Assembly: GCA_910577565.1 (NCBI GenBank)
Contig: CAJTNJ010000003.1
Coordinates: 1 to 64,000 of the forward strand
Length of the DNA: 64,000 bases
Direction of reading: 5' to 3'
DNA from: an uncultured Oscillospiraceae bacterium
GTDB taxonomy: Bacteria; Bacillota; Clostridia; Oscillospirales; Ruminococcaceae
Part shown: one piece after another, positions 1 to 8,157 of the stretch
Layout of the letters: each line of letters begins with the position of its first letter
Position numbering within the stretch: the first letter of the stretch is position 1
Translations under genes and position numbers: made by a program
The notes under the pieces: generated by a model
The model's input: only the letters and a program-made list of their open reading frames with translations
What the model was told of the DNA's origin: nothing
Databases searched by the model: none

Positions 1-125
1 TTTTATGTGCCTGTAACTTCTTGACATAACAATTCCTCCCACAGTAGTTTTTTCACTCTACCATAGGAGGTCTCTTTTTTCTATTGTTCGTTTTTACTGG
101 TCTTGTGCAATTTCGGGTAACTTTC
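1..125 (-). mobile_element. Edge of a probable IS3-type insertion sequence
   Basis: On the minus strand an ATG at 25-27 follows a strong GGGAGGAA ribosome-binding site (31-39) and opens a reading frame starting MSRSYRHIK that runs off the window. This start resembles first-ORF (OrfA) proteins of IS3-type elements in Clostridia, from memory only. The sequence from about 40 to 125 would be the element's left end; no inverted repeat can be confirmed because the other end is outside. Only nine residues are visible, so the family call is weak. Confidence 0.35.
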
Positions 126-198
126 TAATTTAGCAATTATTCAAATTAAAATGCATATTTTTCTTTTGGATATTTGTTTAATTTTGTTTAATTTAGAA

Positions 199-1968
199 TT
201 ATTTAAGACGTTCCTTTAGATTTTCAAGCTGAGTTTTCATTTCTTTTGGCAGTTTATCACCAAACATATCAAAAAATTCAGCAATTCCTTTAGTTTCATT
301 TTTCCATAAATCTTTATCTACAAAAAGCAGATCTTCAATCGTTTTTGTGTCAATATCAAGACCTTCAATATTGATATCCTCAGGTTTTGGTTCATAGCCA
401 ATTGGAGTTTTGTTTGCATCTACATTATTTTCACAGCGATCAAGAATCCACATTAAAACTCTCATATTATCACCAAATCCTGGCCAAATAAATTTGCCAT
501 CATCGTCAGTTCTGAACCAGTTAACATTAAATATTTTCGGTGCTTTATCTCCTACAATCTTACCAATATCAAACCAATGTTTAAAGTAATCACCCATGTT
601 ATAGCCGCAAAAAGGTAACATTGCCATAGGATCTCTTCTAACTACGCCAACTTCTCCGGCAGCAGCCGCTGTGGTTTCGGAAGCCATAGTAGCTCCAACA
701 AAAACACCATGATTCCAATCGAATGATTGATATACTAAAGGCGCAGTTTTTGCACGTCTTCCGCCAAAAACAAATGCTGAAATTGGAACACCTTCTGGGT
801 TATCGAACTCAGGACTGATGCATGGACAATTTTTAGCAGGAGCAGTAAATCTAGAATTTGGATGAGCACCTTTTGTGTTATCAGTTTTTCCGTTCCAAGG
901 CTTACCAGTCCAATCTACTGCGTGTTCAGGCGGATTTTTGTCCAGCCCTTCCCACCATACCGTATTATCGTCAAGGTTTTGACAAACGTTCGTAAATATA
1001 GTATTTTTCTTTGTAGATTCAAGTGCGTTGAAGTTGGATTTCTCACTTGTTCCGGGAGCAACTCCAAAAAATCCGTTTTCAGGGTTTATTGCATAAAGCC
1101 TACCGTCTTTTCCTGGTTTAATCCAAGCAATATCGTCTCCAATCGTCCAAACTTTATAGCCTTTTTTCCTATAAATTTCAGGAGGTATAAGCATTGCAAG
1201 GTTAGTTTTGCCACATGCCGACGGAAATGCAGCAGCTATATATTTAACTTCTCCTTTTGGATTTTCGATACCCACAATAAGCATATGCTCGGCTATCCAA
1301 CCTTCATTTTTCCCCTGATAAGAAGCTATTCTTAACGCAAAGCATTTTTTACCCAGCAAGACATTTCCGCCATAACCGGAGTTGATTGACCAAATGGTAT
1401 TGTCCTGTGGAAAGTGCACAATATAACGCTTATCTGGATTTATATCAGCTTTTGAGTGAAGCCCGCGAACGAAGTCATTGGAAACATCACCCAAATTTTC
1501 AAAAGCAGCCTTACCTATGCGAGTCATTATGTTCATGTTAAGCACAACATAGATTGAGTCGGTAAGTTCAATGCCAACTTTTGCAAGAGGTGAACCAATA
1601 GGTCCCATCGAGTAAGGAATTACATACATTATACGGCCATTCATAACGCCATCAAACATAGGTGTTAATTTACCATACATTTCTTTTGGGTCGCACCAGT
1701 TGTTTGTTGGACCTGCGTCTTCTTTTTTTTCTGAGCAAATAAAAGTTCTGTCTTCAACCCGAGCAACATCATTTTGCTTTGTTCTGTGAAGCAGACAACC
1801 GGGTAATTTTTCTTGATTGAGTTCTATGAGTTCTCCGGATTCAATTGCTCGTTTTATCAAATCATCTAATTGTTCTTCGCTTCCGTCAATCCATACAACC
1901 TTATCAGGTTTGCATAATGACACCATTTCATCAACCCAATTTAACACATTTTTATTGCTAGTCAACAT
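199..1968 (-). CDS. pckG: Phosphoenolpyruvate carboxykinase (GTP)
   Basis: Cytosolic enzyme interconverting oxaloacetate + GTP and PEP + CO2 + GDP. In sugar-fermenting anaerobes it often runs toward CO2 fixation into oxaloacetate. The 589-residue length is typical of the GTP class (the ATP class is shorter and unlike it). Visible signatures are the nucleotide/PEP loop FPSACGKTN near residue 250 with the reactive Cys of the GTP family, the GGRRAKT segment near 400 and the NWFRTDDDGKF stretch near 480. The ATG at 1968 is preceded by AAGGGGAA. It stands alone, with its own promoter upstream at 2074-2102. No terminator hairpin is seen before 199. Family call is secure; direction in vivo is inference. 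Confidence 0.96.
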   Translation of the reverse strand: MLTSNKNVLNWVDEMVSLCKPDKVVWIDGSEEQLDDLIKRAIESGELIELNQEKLPGCLLHRTKQNDVARVEDRTFICSEKKEDAGPTNNWCDPKEMYGKLTPMFDGVMNGRIMYVIPYSMGPIGSPLAKVGIELTDSIYVVLNMNIMTRIGKAAFENLGDVSNDFVRGLHSKADINPDKRYIVHFPQDNTIWSINSGYGGNVLLGKKCFALRIASYQGKNEGWIAEHMLIVGIENPKGEVKYIAAAFPSACGKTNLAMLIPPEIYRKKGYKVWTIGDDIAWIKPGKDGRLYAINPENGFFGVAPGTSEKSNFNALESTKKNTIFTNVCQNLDDNTVWWEGLDKNPPEHAVDWTGKPWNGKTDNTKGAHPNSRFTAPAKNCPCISPEFDNPEGVPISAFVFGGRRAKTAPLVYQSFDWNHGVFVGATMASETTAAAAGEVGVVRRDPMAMLPFCGYNMGDYFKHWFDIGKIVGDKAPKIFNVNWFRTDDDGKFIWPGFGDNMRVLMWILDRCENNVDANKTPIGYEPKPEDINIEGLDIDTKTIEDLLFVDKDLWKNETKGIAEFFDMFGDKLPKEMKTQLENLKERLK

Positions 1969-2073
1969 AAGCTAATTCCCCTTTATATATCAGTGTTTTA
2001 CGATAGTTTAATCTATAGCATCATATTTTTTATATTATAATTTTAAAAAATATGTTAGTTATATTACTTATTT

Positions 2074-2102
2074 ATTTTAGCACAAAGTCAACAGAACTTC
2101 AA
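2074..2102 (-). promoter_or_regulatory. Predicted sigma-A promoter of pckG
   Basis: Read on the minus strand: TTGAAG, 17-nt spacer, TAAAAT, about 105 nt upstream of the pckG ATG. Prediction from consensus only. Confidence 0.5.
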
Positions 2103-2130
2103 TATGGAAATTAGGAGTTGTCAATTCAAG

Positions 2131-2151
2131 ATTGTAAGTATTACTTACAAT
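2131..2151. promoter_or_regulatory. Perfect 10-bp-arm palindrome upstream of pckG
   Basis: The arms ATTGTAAGTA and TACTTACAAT flank a single T, a perfect inverted repeat 29 bp upstream of the predicted pckG -35 box. Size and symmetry fit a dimeric repressor or activator operator. The right arm also aligns with the left terminal repeat of the IS481-like fossil that starts here, so the palindrome may partly be IS sequence. Regulator unknown. Confidence 0.4.
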
Positions 2152-2205
2152 AGTGTGTTACAAAAAGAGAAAAAATAACAAATAGTAACAACTTGTGTTA
2201 ATGCA
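2141..2205 (+). mobile_element. Left-end fragment of an IS481-like element
   Basis: This stretch aligns base by base with the left ends at 15718 (plus) and 61602 (minus): a GTTACAAT-like terminal repeat, then an A-rich tract, AACAAATAG and TTGTGTTAA. The transposase start is missing. The matching right half of such an element lies at 3195-3690 in the same orientation, with an IS5-like fossil between, suggesting a nested insertion followed by deletion. Confidence 0.55.
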
Positions 2206-2229
2206 ACGCCTCATAATAACTAAAAACGG

Positions 2230-3281
2230 TTGCTAAAATAGCGAAAAAGAAAAAACATCATGTTTTCCCTCAGCGTTTTGCTGTAATTATTTCATACTGG
2301 CAAATTCAATTAAGCAAACTTAGTTTTTTGTCAGTCATATAAAGATTTGCCAATGTAACACATCATATTCATTTTTTGCATCTGTTTCTCAATCTCTCGG
2401 TATCGCGTTTTTCTATATTTGAAAAGTTTTTTCACTACCTCGAGCACGTGTTCTACCTTCGCACGTACTGATGATTTCTGGTGTTCTGTTTTTTTATCAG
2501 ATATTGCCCATTTTTTATAGTTTCCTAATATGTGATGGCCGTCTTTTTATTTTGTATTGAATTTTCTTTCCACACTCATTTTTTCAACCGCATTTCCTCG
2601 CTTATCTCCCCCCAACATAGCCGATATCTCCTTATACAAAAGTTTCCTCTTCTGTCAACAATTTGGGCATGACCGTTAAATCGTGCTCATTCGCTGCTGT
2701 GACTTTTACCGTATGCACTAATCACGTTTTGCTGTCGACTCCGACATGCACTTTATATCCGAAGTGCCATGTGTTGCCTTTCTTAACAGAATGCGCTTGT
2801 GGGTCACGCTTTTTCTTCTTGTTTTTGGTATATGACGGAGCTGCTATAATATTTGAATCTACAATTGTTTTTCTCTTCAGAATCAAGTCTTTTTGGCGTA
2901 ATAATTCGAATACCTTTGAAAACAGCTTTTTTTGTATGCCATTTTTCACTAATATGTTGCGAAACCTTCCTATAGTGTCTCCATCTGGAACCTGGTTTGA
3001 TGAATTTGCTCTGCAGAATTCTGAAAAGGCTAGACTGTCCATCACCCGCATGTCGGACAAATCATAAAGTTTTGCAAGATGTAAATACGAAGCATCAGTT
3101 CAAGATCGTAAGGCTTGTTGCCGCGCATTTCTTTATAATAGCATGGCTTAATTATCCCTATCCACTCGTCCCATGGTATTATCTGTTCAATTTGCTTTAA
3201 AAAGGCAAAAGATTTTATCAATATACAGCAATAGATGAATACAGCAGCGCTATCTGGAAGCTTTTGAAGAGCATAGTACAT
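2230..3281 (-). pseudogene. Dead IS5-family transposase
   Basis: Minus-strand remnants of one transposase in shifting frames. The N-terminal part at 3281-3070 (IEQIIPWDEW, then MRGNKPYDLELMLRIYILQN) is followed in another frame by SNQVPDGDTIGRFRNIL and the first DDE motif region IVDSNIIAAPSY (3060-2722). The frame then breaks again, with recognisable pieces of the central domain near 2650-2700 and the C-terminal segment VEHVLEVVKKLFKYRKTRYREIEK near 2350-2460. At least three frameshifts or stops, so not functional. It sits between two parts of an IS481-like element. A second, more damaged IS5-like copy is at 61669-62150 in the opposite direction. Confidence 0.8.
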
Positions 3282-3690
3282 ATTCTTCTGCGATGTTTCT
3301 AAAACATTTAGTCAAAGCATTTCTATATGCTATTGAGTGTGTTCAAACAGACAATGGCTCCTGATTTACTAATCGTTTAAACTCGCGAATATCTAACAAA
3401 AAAACCTTATTTGAAGTTACCCTTTCAAAGTTAAGAATAAAGCACAAACTAATAAAACCGTACACACCAAGACATAATGGCAAAGTGGAACGTTCACATT
3501 GTAAAAACAACGAAGAATTTTATGCTTCGCATAGATTCTATTACTTCTATGATTTTAAAAAACAACTGGTGGTTAGAAAGCATTAATATAATAAATTTTC
3601 CAATGCGTTGTCCTCTAAATTGGCAATCTCATAAATATATTCTTTTTTCTTTTTCTAATTTGTAACACATCATTGACAAACCTACATGCT
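3195..3690 (+). pseudogene. Right half of an IS481-like transposase with terminal repeat
   Basis: Decayed integrase-core (rve, DDE) transposase. Pieces read YQYTAIDEYS, VQTDNGS, then a TGA stop, then RHNGKVERSH and the C-terminal NFPMRCPLNW segment ending at TAA 3663-3665, in different frames. The right terminal repeat at 3658-3686 matches, read inward, the left ends at 15718 and 61602 (core CAATGATGTGTTACAAA against CAATGATATGTGACAAA). The TGA after the TDNGS motif is shared with the copy at 60792-61602. Confidence 0.75.
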
Positions 3691-3714
3691 GAACACTCCC
3701 ATGAAAGTTTAAAC

Positions 3715-3743
3715 TTTACTTATCTATATTATTGTGTTATAAT
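3715..3743 (+). promoter_or_regulatory. Predicted promoter of the rib operon
   Basis: TTTACT, 17-nt spacer, TATAAT, with transcription predicted to start just before the FMN riboswitch at 3761. Consensus-based. Confidence 0.6.
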
Positions 3744-3760
3744 TATAAAATAATGATTAT

Positions 3761-3869
3761 ATCTTCAGGGCAGGGTGCAATTCCCTACTGGTGGTAAGAG
3801 CCCACGAACCGTAAGGTATGATTCGGTGTGATTCCGAAGCCGACAGTAAAAGTCTGGATGAAAGAAGAT
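3761..3869 (+). promoter_or_regulatory. FMN riboswitch (RFN element)
   Basis: Near-canonical RFN sequence: closing stem ATCTTC/GAAGAT, the conserved AGGGCAGGGTGCAATTCCC block, CTACTGGTGGTAAGAGCCC, then GATTCGGTGTGATTCCG, the GCCGACAGTAAAAGTC block and TGGATGAAAGAAGAT. It binds FMN, and here precedes an intrinsic terminator and ribD, so bound FMN should favour early termination of the riboflavin operon. Confidence 0.97.
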
Positions 3870-3892
3870 TTTATCTTTATTTTAAAAATCAT

Positions 3893-3932
3893 ATGCTCTG
3901 AAACATGTTCTTTTTAGAGCATTTTTTATTTT
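3893..3932 (+). terminator. Riboswitch-controlled intrinsic terminator
   Basis: Stem ATGCTCT/AGAGCAT with a 16-nt loop followed by TTTTTTATTTT, directly after the RFN element and 12 nt before the ribD ATG. This is the expression platform for transcription attenuation. Confidence 0.85.
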
Positions 3933-3943
3933 GGGAGATCACA

Positions 3944-5038
3944 ATGAATAAAGATGAAATATATATGAATCTTACATTAAAACTTGCTAAAAAAGGTAGG
4001 GGTTTTACCGGTCAAAATCCAATGGTTGGAGCTTTGGTTGTAAAAAATGGACAAATTTTAGGATATGGCTATCATAAAAGGTATGGATCATATCATGCTG
4101 AAAGAAATGCTCTGCTTAATTGCAAAGATAAAGCAAAAGGGTCAACTCTATACGTGAATTTGGAACCTTGCTCACACTATGGGAAAACTCCTCCTTGCAC
4201 TGACATAATAATAAAAAGTGGAGTTAAACGTGTGGTTATAGGCACTAAAGACCCTAACGAACTTGTTTGTGGTGGTGGCATAAAAAAGCTTAAAGAAAAT
4301 AGTATTGATGTTAAAGTAGGAGTGCTTGAAAAAAAGTGCAAAAAACTAAATGAAGTCTTTTTCTATCATATAAAAAATAAATTGCCGTTTGTTGCAATGA
4401 AATTTGCTATGACACTAGATGGCAAGATTGCGACATGTGCTGGTATTTCAAAGTGGATTACAGGATCTAAAGCACGAGCGCATTCACATTATCTACGCAG
4501 CATATACGGCGCTATACTGGTTGGTGTAAATACCGTTATAAGCGACGATCCTTTACTAAATTGCAGGCTTAAAAATGGTCGTGATCCAATACGCATAATC
4601 TGCGATACAAATTTAAGAATACCACTTAGCTCAAAAATTGTAAAAACAGCAAAAAATCAACTTACATATATTGCCTGTTCAAGCAATAATGAACAAAAGA
4701 TAAATGAACTCAAAAAAAATGGTGTGCATATTTTAAACCTGCAAAAAGACAAAGGAAAAATATCTATCAAATCACTTATAGAAACTATTTATAAATTAGG
4801 TGTAGACAGTGTACTTGTCGAAGGCGGAGCAGAAATTAATTATAGTTTTTTAGACAAAAATTTTATAAACGCTGTTTATGCATATATCGCACCATCGATT
4901 GTTGGTGGTAAAAATGCTAAAACTCCAATCGAGGGAAAAGGTATTATAAATTTAAATGATGCGTTAAAGTTAAAAAATGAAGCTATAAAGTTTTTGGGAG
5001 AAGACATATTACTTGAATATAGAACAATCATGCAATAG
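3944..5038 (+). CDS. ribD: Bifunctional deaminase/reductase RibD
   Basis: Performs two riboflavin-pathway steps: deamination of the diaminopyrimidine ribosylaminopyrimidinone 5'-phosphate and NADPH reduction of the ribosyl chain. The 364 residues contain an N-terminal zinc deaminase domain with H51-A-E53 and Cys76/Cys85 in EPCSHYGKTPPC, and a C-terminal RibD reductase domain (from about 150, MTLDGKIAT and VEGGAEINYSFL). The ATG at 3944 is chosen because TTGGGAG lies 7 nt upstream. The more upstream ATG at 3905 lies inside the attenuator hairpin and would not be a sensible start. First gene of ribD-ribE-ribBA-ribH, under FMN riboswitch control. Confidence 0.96.
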   Translation: MNKDEIYMNLTLKLAKKGRGFTGQNPMVGALVVKNGQILGYGYHKRYGSYHAERNALLNCKDKAKGSTLYVNLEPCSHYGKTPPCTDIIIKSGVKRVVIGTKDPNELVCGGGIKKLKENSIDVKVGVLEKKCKKLNEVFFYHIKNKLPFVAMKFAMTLDGKIATCAGISKWITGSKARAHSHYLRSIYGAILVGVNTVISDDPLLNCRLKNGRDPIRIICDTNLRIPLSSKIVKTAKNQLTYIACSSNNEQKINELKKNGVHILNLQKDKGKISIKSLIETIYKLGVDSVLVEGGAEINYSFLDKNFINAVYAYIAPSIVGGKNAKTPIEGKGIINLNDALKLKNEAIKFLGEDILLEYRTIMQ

Positions 5039-5069
5039 TAAAATAATTTTAACTATTGGAGGCTTAAAT

Positions 5070-5720
5070 TTGTTTACGGGAATAGTTGAAGAAGTTGGAA
5101 AAGTGTTATCTATAACCAAAAGTGATAATGGCGCTAAATTGACAATTGGTGCTAACATTATAACACGCGATATTGACTTGGGAGACAGTGTTGCAGTAAA
5201 TGGAGTTTGTCTTACCATTACAAACATAAAGCCAAATTCAGTAATCGCAGACGTAATGAATGAAACACTAAAAAATAGCATGTTAAATGAATTAATGGTT
5301 GGGGATTTTGTTAATTTGGAAAGAGCGTTAACTTTAAATTCACGGCTTGGAGGACACATTGTAACAGGACATATTGATGGAGTTGGTAAAATTGAAAACA
5401 TAACAAAAGACGGTATAGGGATATGGTATAAAATAAAAGCAGATAGCGACATATTAAAATATATAGTAAAAAAAGGATCGGCCTGCATAAACGGTGCTAG
5501 TCTTACGATAACAGATGTAGATTATGATAGTTTTAAAGTTTGCATAATTCCTCATACTCATACTAACACTACGCTTTCTACATTAAAAAAAGGAAGTAGT
5601 GTTAATATAGAAAATGATATAATTGGTAAATATGTTTATAAACTGTTTTGCATACAAAATGATGAAATTAACAAAAGAAGTGAGCTTGACATAAAAAAAT
5701 TAATGGAACTAGGTTTTTGA
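5070..5720 (+). CDS. ribE: Riboflavin synthase alpha chain
   Basis: Dismutates two 6,7-dimethyl-8-ribityllumazine to riboflavin plus the pyrimidine substrate of RibH. The 216 residues carry two lumazine-binding repeats: MFTGIVEEVGKV at the N terminus with SVAVNGVCLTI and GGHIVTGHIDGVG, and a second with GSACINGASLTI and IIPHTHTNTTL. The start is taken as TTG 5070 because GGAGG (5058-5062) is 7 nt upstream and the family begins MFTGIVE. A longer frame from 5013 would overlap ribD. Spacing to ribD is 31 nt, so co-transcribed. The name ribE follows Bacillus usage (ribC in E. coli). Confidence 0.95.
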   Translation: MFTGIVEEVGKVLSITKSDNGAKLTIGANIITRDIDLGDSVAVNGVCLTITNIKPNSVIADVMNETLKNSMLNELMVGDFVNLERALTLNSRLGGHIVTGHIDGVGKIENITKDGIGIWYKIKADSDILKYIVKKGSACINGASLTITDVDYDSFKVCIIPHTHTNTTLSTLKKGSSVNIENDIIGKYVYKLFCIQNDEINKRSELDIKKLMELGF

Positions 5721-6042
5721 TCGGTTTATGTAAAAATTAGCATTGGTTGTAAAGAATCACTGGAAATAAGATTAAAAGCATAGTAGAAAATATGGAAAAA
5801 TACACATTAGAAAGATTAAACAAATACCAAAGTTGATTTATGTAATTATGTTCCCCGATTTTAATTTTACAGTAAACATTTATTAAACAACCGAAAAACA
5901 TTTATGTATTTTGAGATTTTTGTTAGGCTTGTAGTTTTCTAGATTTGTTAAAATTTTAATATTGATTGCTTATCTTACGCTAAAAAATTATCGCTTTTTC
6001 TATCTTCTTTTATTTATTGAACTTACATAATTACTAATTTAA
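5721..6042 (+). other. Intra-operon spacer with no intact gene
   Basis: AT-rich and full of stops in all frames, between ribE and ribBA where a tight operon spacing would be expected. A short match at 5745-5790 (AATCACTGGAAAT and ATTAAAAGCAT) to the GTP cyclohydrolase part of ribBA may be further duplicated debris, but is too short to be sure. No terminator hairpin seen, so transcription may pass through. Confidence 0.4.
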
Positions 6043-6160
6043 TTGAATAATGAAAAAGCAAAAAGAACTTCATAGTAACTTCCAAAGTATAAAGATGATA
6101 ATAGTATACGATTCAAATGACACCGAAAATGAGAAAGGTCTTTATATGCGCATTAAAATT
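6043..6160 (+). pseudogene. Broken tandem copy of the ribBA 5' end
   Basis: Begins TTGAATAATGAAAAAGCAAA against ATGAATAATGAAAAAGTAAA of ribBA, and goes on with GATGATAATAGTATACGATTC and GAAAATGAGAAAGGTCTTTAT matching the ribBA codons for IIMVSDSS and ENEGDLI. Stop codons (TAG, TAA) interrupt it by codon 11. It lies 196 bp upstream of the real start at 6239. Not translated usefully. Confidence 0.75.
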
Positions 6161-6238
6161 TTAATAAGTGCAGTTGATTAACAATACAAAAATTTACTTA
6201 ATTAAAGTTTTATCCAAATCATAAGAAAGGGTGATATA

Positions 6239-7435
6239 ATGAATAATGAAAAAGTAAAAAGAGCGTTATTCCAACTTAAACAAGGCAAGATAATAATGGT
6301 ATCCGACTCAAGCGACCGTGAAAATGAGGGCGATCTTATATGTGCAGCCGAGTTTGCAACAAAAGATAATATAAACTTTATGGCTACTTACGCTAAAGGG
6401 CTCATTTGTATGCCAATGAGCGAAAAATTCACCAAAAAGTTAGACCTTACCCCGATGAGCTATGAAAATACCGATAACCACAGCACAGCATTTACTATAT
6501 CCATTGATCACATTAATACTAAAACCGGGATATCTGCATATGAAAGATCACTTACAGCACTTGAATGCACAAAAGATGATGCGCTGCCAAAACATTTTCG
6601 CAGACCAGGGCATATGTTTCCGTTAAAAGCAAAACCCGGCGGTGTACTTCAAAGAGAAGGACATACCGAAGCCACTGTAGATTTGTGCAGGTTAGCAGGA
6701 CTGAAAGAGTGTGGGATTTGCTGCGAAATAATGTCGCAAAACGGTAGCATGATGACTAAAGATGAACTTTTAAATTTTTCAAAAAAACATAATCTTGAAT
6801 TTATAACGGTTGATGATATAATTGAGTATAGAAAAACAAATGAAGTTTTAATCGAAGGTGTGGATCCTGTCAGAATGCCTACAAAAAACGGTATATTTAC
6901 TACGTATGGCTATACATACAAAATAACTGGGGAACATCATGTGGCACTTGTTAAAGGCGAAATTGGTGATGGAAAAGATATGCTTTGCAGGCTTCACTCA
7001 GAGTGCCTTACTGGAGATGTTTTTGGGTCGCTAAAGTGTGATTGCAGGCAACAGCTTGAAAAATCACTGGAAATGATTGAAAAGGAAAAACGCGGCATTT
7101 TAATTTACATGAGGCAGGAAGGTAGAGGAATTGGACTTATAAACAAATTAAAAGCATATCACCTTCAGGAACAAGGCCTTGATACAGCTCAGGCTAATTT
7201 GGCTCTTGGTTTTGAAGAAGACCAACGCGAGTATTTTATTGGAGCACAAATTTTAAAAGACTTGGGAATAAGGCAGGTAAGACTTATTACAAACAACAAA
7301 GGCAAAATAAATGGACTATCAAAATATGGTATAGATGTTACACAAAGAGTGCCAATACAAATCAAAACTAACAAATATAATGAATTTTATCTTAAAACAA
7401 AGCAAAATAAAATGGGACATATGTTGGACTATTAA
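6239..7435 (+). CDS. ribBA: DHBP synthase / GTP cyclohydrolase II (RibBA)
   Basis: Fused enzyme supplying both branches of riboflavin synthesis. The N-terminal half (about 1-200) is 3,4-dihydroxy-2-butanone-4-phosphate synthase with SDRENEGDL, the HSTAFT loop and REGHTEATVDL. The C-terminal half (about 205-398) is GTP cyclohydrolase II with the zinc cysteines in CLTGDVFGSLKCDCR and the catalytic MRQEGRGIGL. Length 398 is standard. The ATG follows AAGAAAGGGTGAT. It is separated from ribE by 518 bp of decayed DNA, unusual for this operon, and from ribH by 23 bp. Confidence 0.97.
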   Translation: MNNEKVKRALFQLKQGKIIMVSDSSDRENEGDLICAAEFATKDNINFMATYAKGLICMPMSEKFTKKLDLTPMSYENTDNHSTAFTISIDHINTKTGISAYERSLTALECTKDDALPKHFRRPGHMFPLKAKPGGVLQREGHTEATVDLCRLAGLKECGICCEIMSQNGSMMTKDELLNFSKKHNLEFITVDDIIEYRKTNEVLIEGVDPVRMPTKNGIFTTYGYTYKITGEHHVALVKGEIGDGKDMLCRLHSECLTGDVFGSLKCDCRQQLEKSLEMIEKEKRGILIYMRQEGRGIGLINKLKAYHLQEQGLDTAQANLALGFEEDQREYFIGAQILKDLGIRQVRLITNNKGKINGLSKYGIDVTQRVPIQIKTNKYNEFYLKTKQNKMGHMLDY

Positions 7436-7458
7436 ATTTTAGAAAGGAAAAAATTATT

Positions 7459-7926
7459 ATGAAAGTTTACAGTGCAAAATTAGTTGCAAATGGAGCAAAA
7501 GTTGCCATAGTCGTTTCAAGATTTAACGAGTTTATAACATCAAAACTATTAGATGGTGCAATAGACGGGCTTTTGAGGCATAATGTTTTGGATGATGACA
7601 TAGAAGTAGCATGGGTTCCGGGAGCTTTTGAAATACCGTCAGTTGCCGACAAAATGGCAAAATCCGGAAAATATAATGCAGTGATATGTCTTGGTGCAAT
7701 AATCCGTGGTAACACAACACACTATGATTATGTATGCGCAGAAGTGTCAAAAGGGATAGCAAATGTTTCTCTTAAAACAGATGTACCGATAATTTTTGGC
7801 GTGCTTACAACCGAAAACATAGAACAAGCTATAGAACGTGCTGGTACAAAGGCCGGGAACAAAGGCTTCGACGCTGCAGCAACAGCTGTTGAAATGATCA
7901 ACTTATATAACGATATTAAAAACTAA
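7459..7926 (+). CDS. ribH: 6,7-dimethyl-8-ribityllumazine synthase
   Basis: Condenses the ribitylamino-pyrimidinedione with 3,4-dihydroxy-2-butanone 4-phosphate to make lumazine, the RibE substrate. In Bacillus it forms a 60-mer shell around RibE. The 155-residue length is typical. Seen: VVSRFNEFITSKLLDGA at the N terminus, WVPGAFEIP, GAIIRGNTTHYDYV with the catalytic His, and GVLTTENIEQAIERAG. RBS AGAAAGGAAA upstream of ATG 7459. Last gene of the operon, followed by the terminator at 8083-8120. Confidence 0.97.
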   Translation: MKVYSAKLVANGAKVAIVVSRFNEFITSKLLDGAIDGLLRHNVLDDDIEVAWVPGAFEIPSVADKMAKSGKYNAVICLGAIIRGNTTHYDYVCAEVSKGIANVSLKTDVPIIFGVLTTENIEQAIERAGTKAGNKGFDAAATAVEMINLYNDIKN

Positions 7927-8082
7927 AATTTATATAAAATAATTTATATACAATAATAATAGAAAAATTGGATGCTGAAATTTTAAAGTTTTAGCAAATG
8001 TTAATTATGTAAATTTTCGCATAAGGAAGAATATAATGCAATCCAATGATATATTCATATTTAAATCTCGCAAAATAAAATA

Positions 8083-8120
8083 ATTGAACAAGTCCGTAGC
8101 AAAAAGGCTTGTTCAATTTT
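8083..8120. terminator. Bidirectional intrinsic terminator between ribH and pflA
   Basis: 10-bp stem ATTGAACAAG/CTTGTTCAAT, T-run on the plus side (TTTTG) and ATTTTATTTT on the minus side, between convergent operons. Confidence 0.75.
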
Positions 8121-8157
8121 GTTAGAAGTATTATTTATTTTAGTCATTTTTTTAAAT

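Noticed and set aside
862..1335. Plus-strand frame over pckG
   Set aside because: Shadow of the minus-strand gene with no RBS and implausible composition.
3905..3943. Extending RibD to the ATG at 3905
   Set aside because: That ATG lies in the loop of the attenuator hairpin and has no RBS; the TTGGGAG site supports 3944.
5013..5069. Extending riboflavin synthase to 5013
   Set aside because: Would overlap ribD, and the extension lacks family similarity; GGAGG supports the TTG at 5070.
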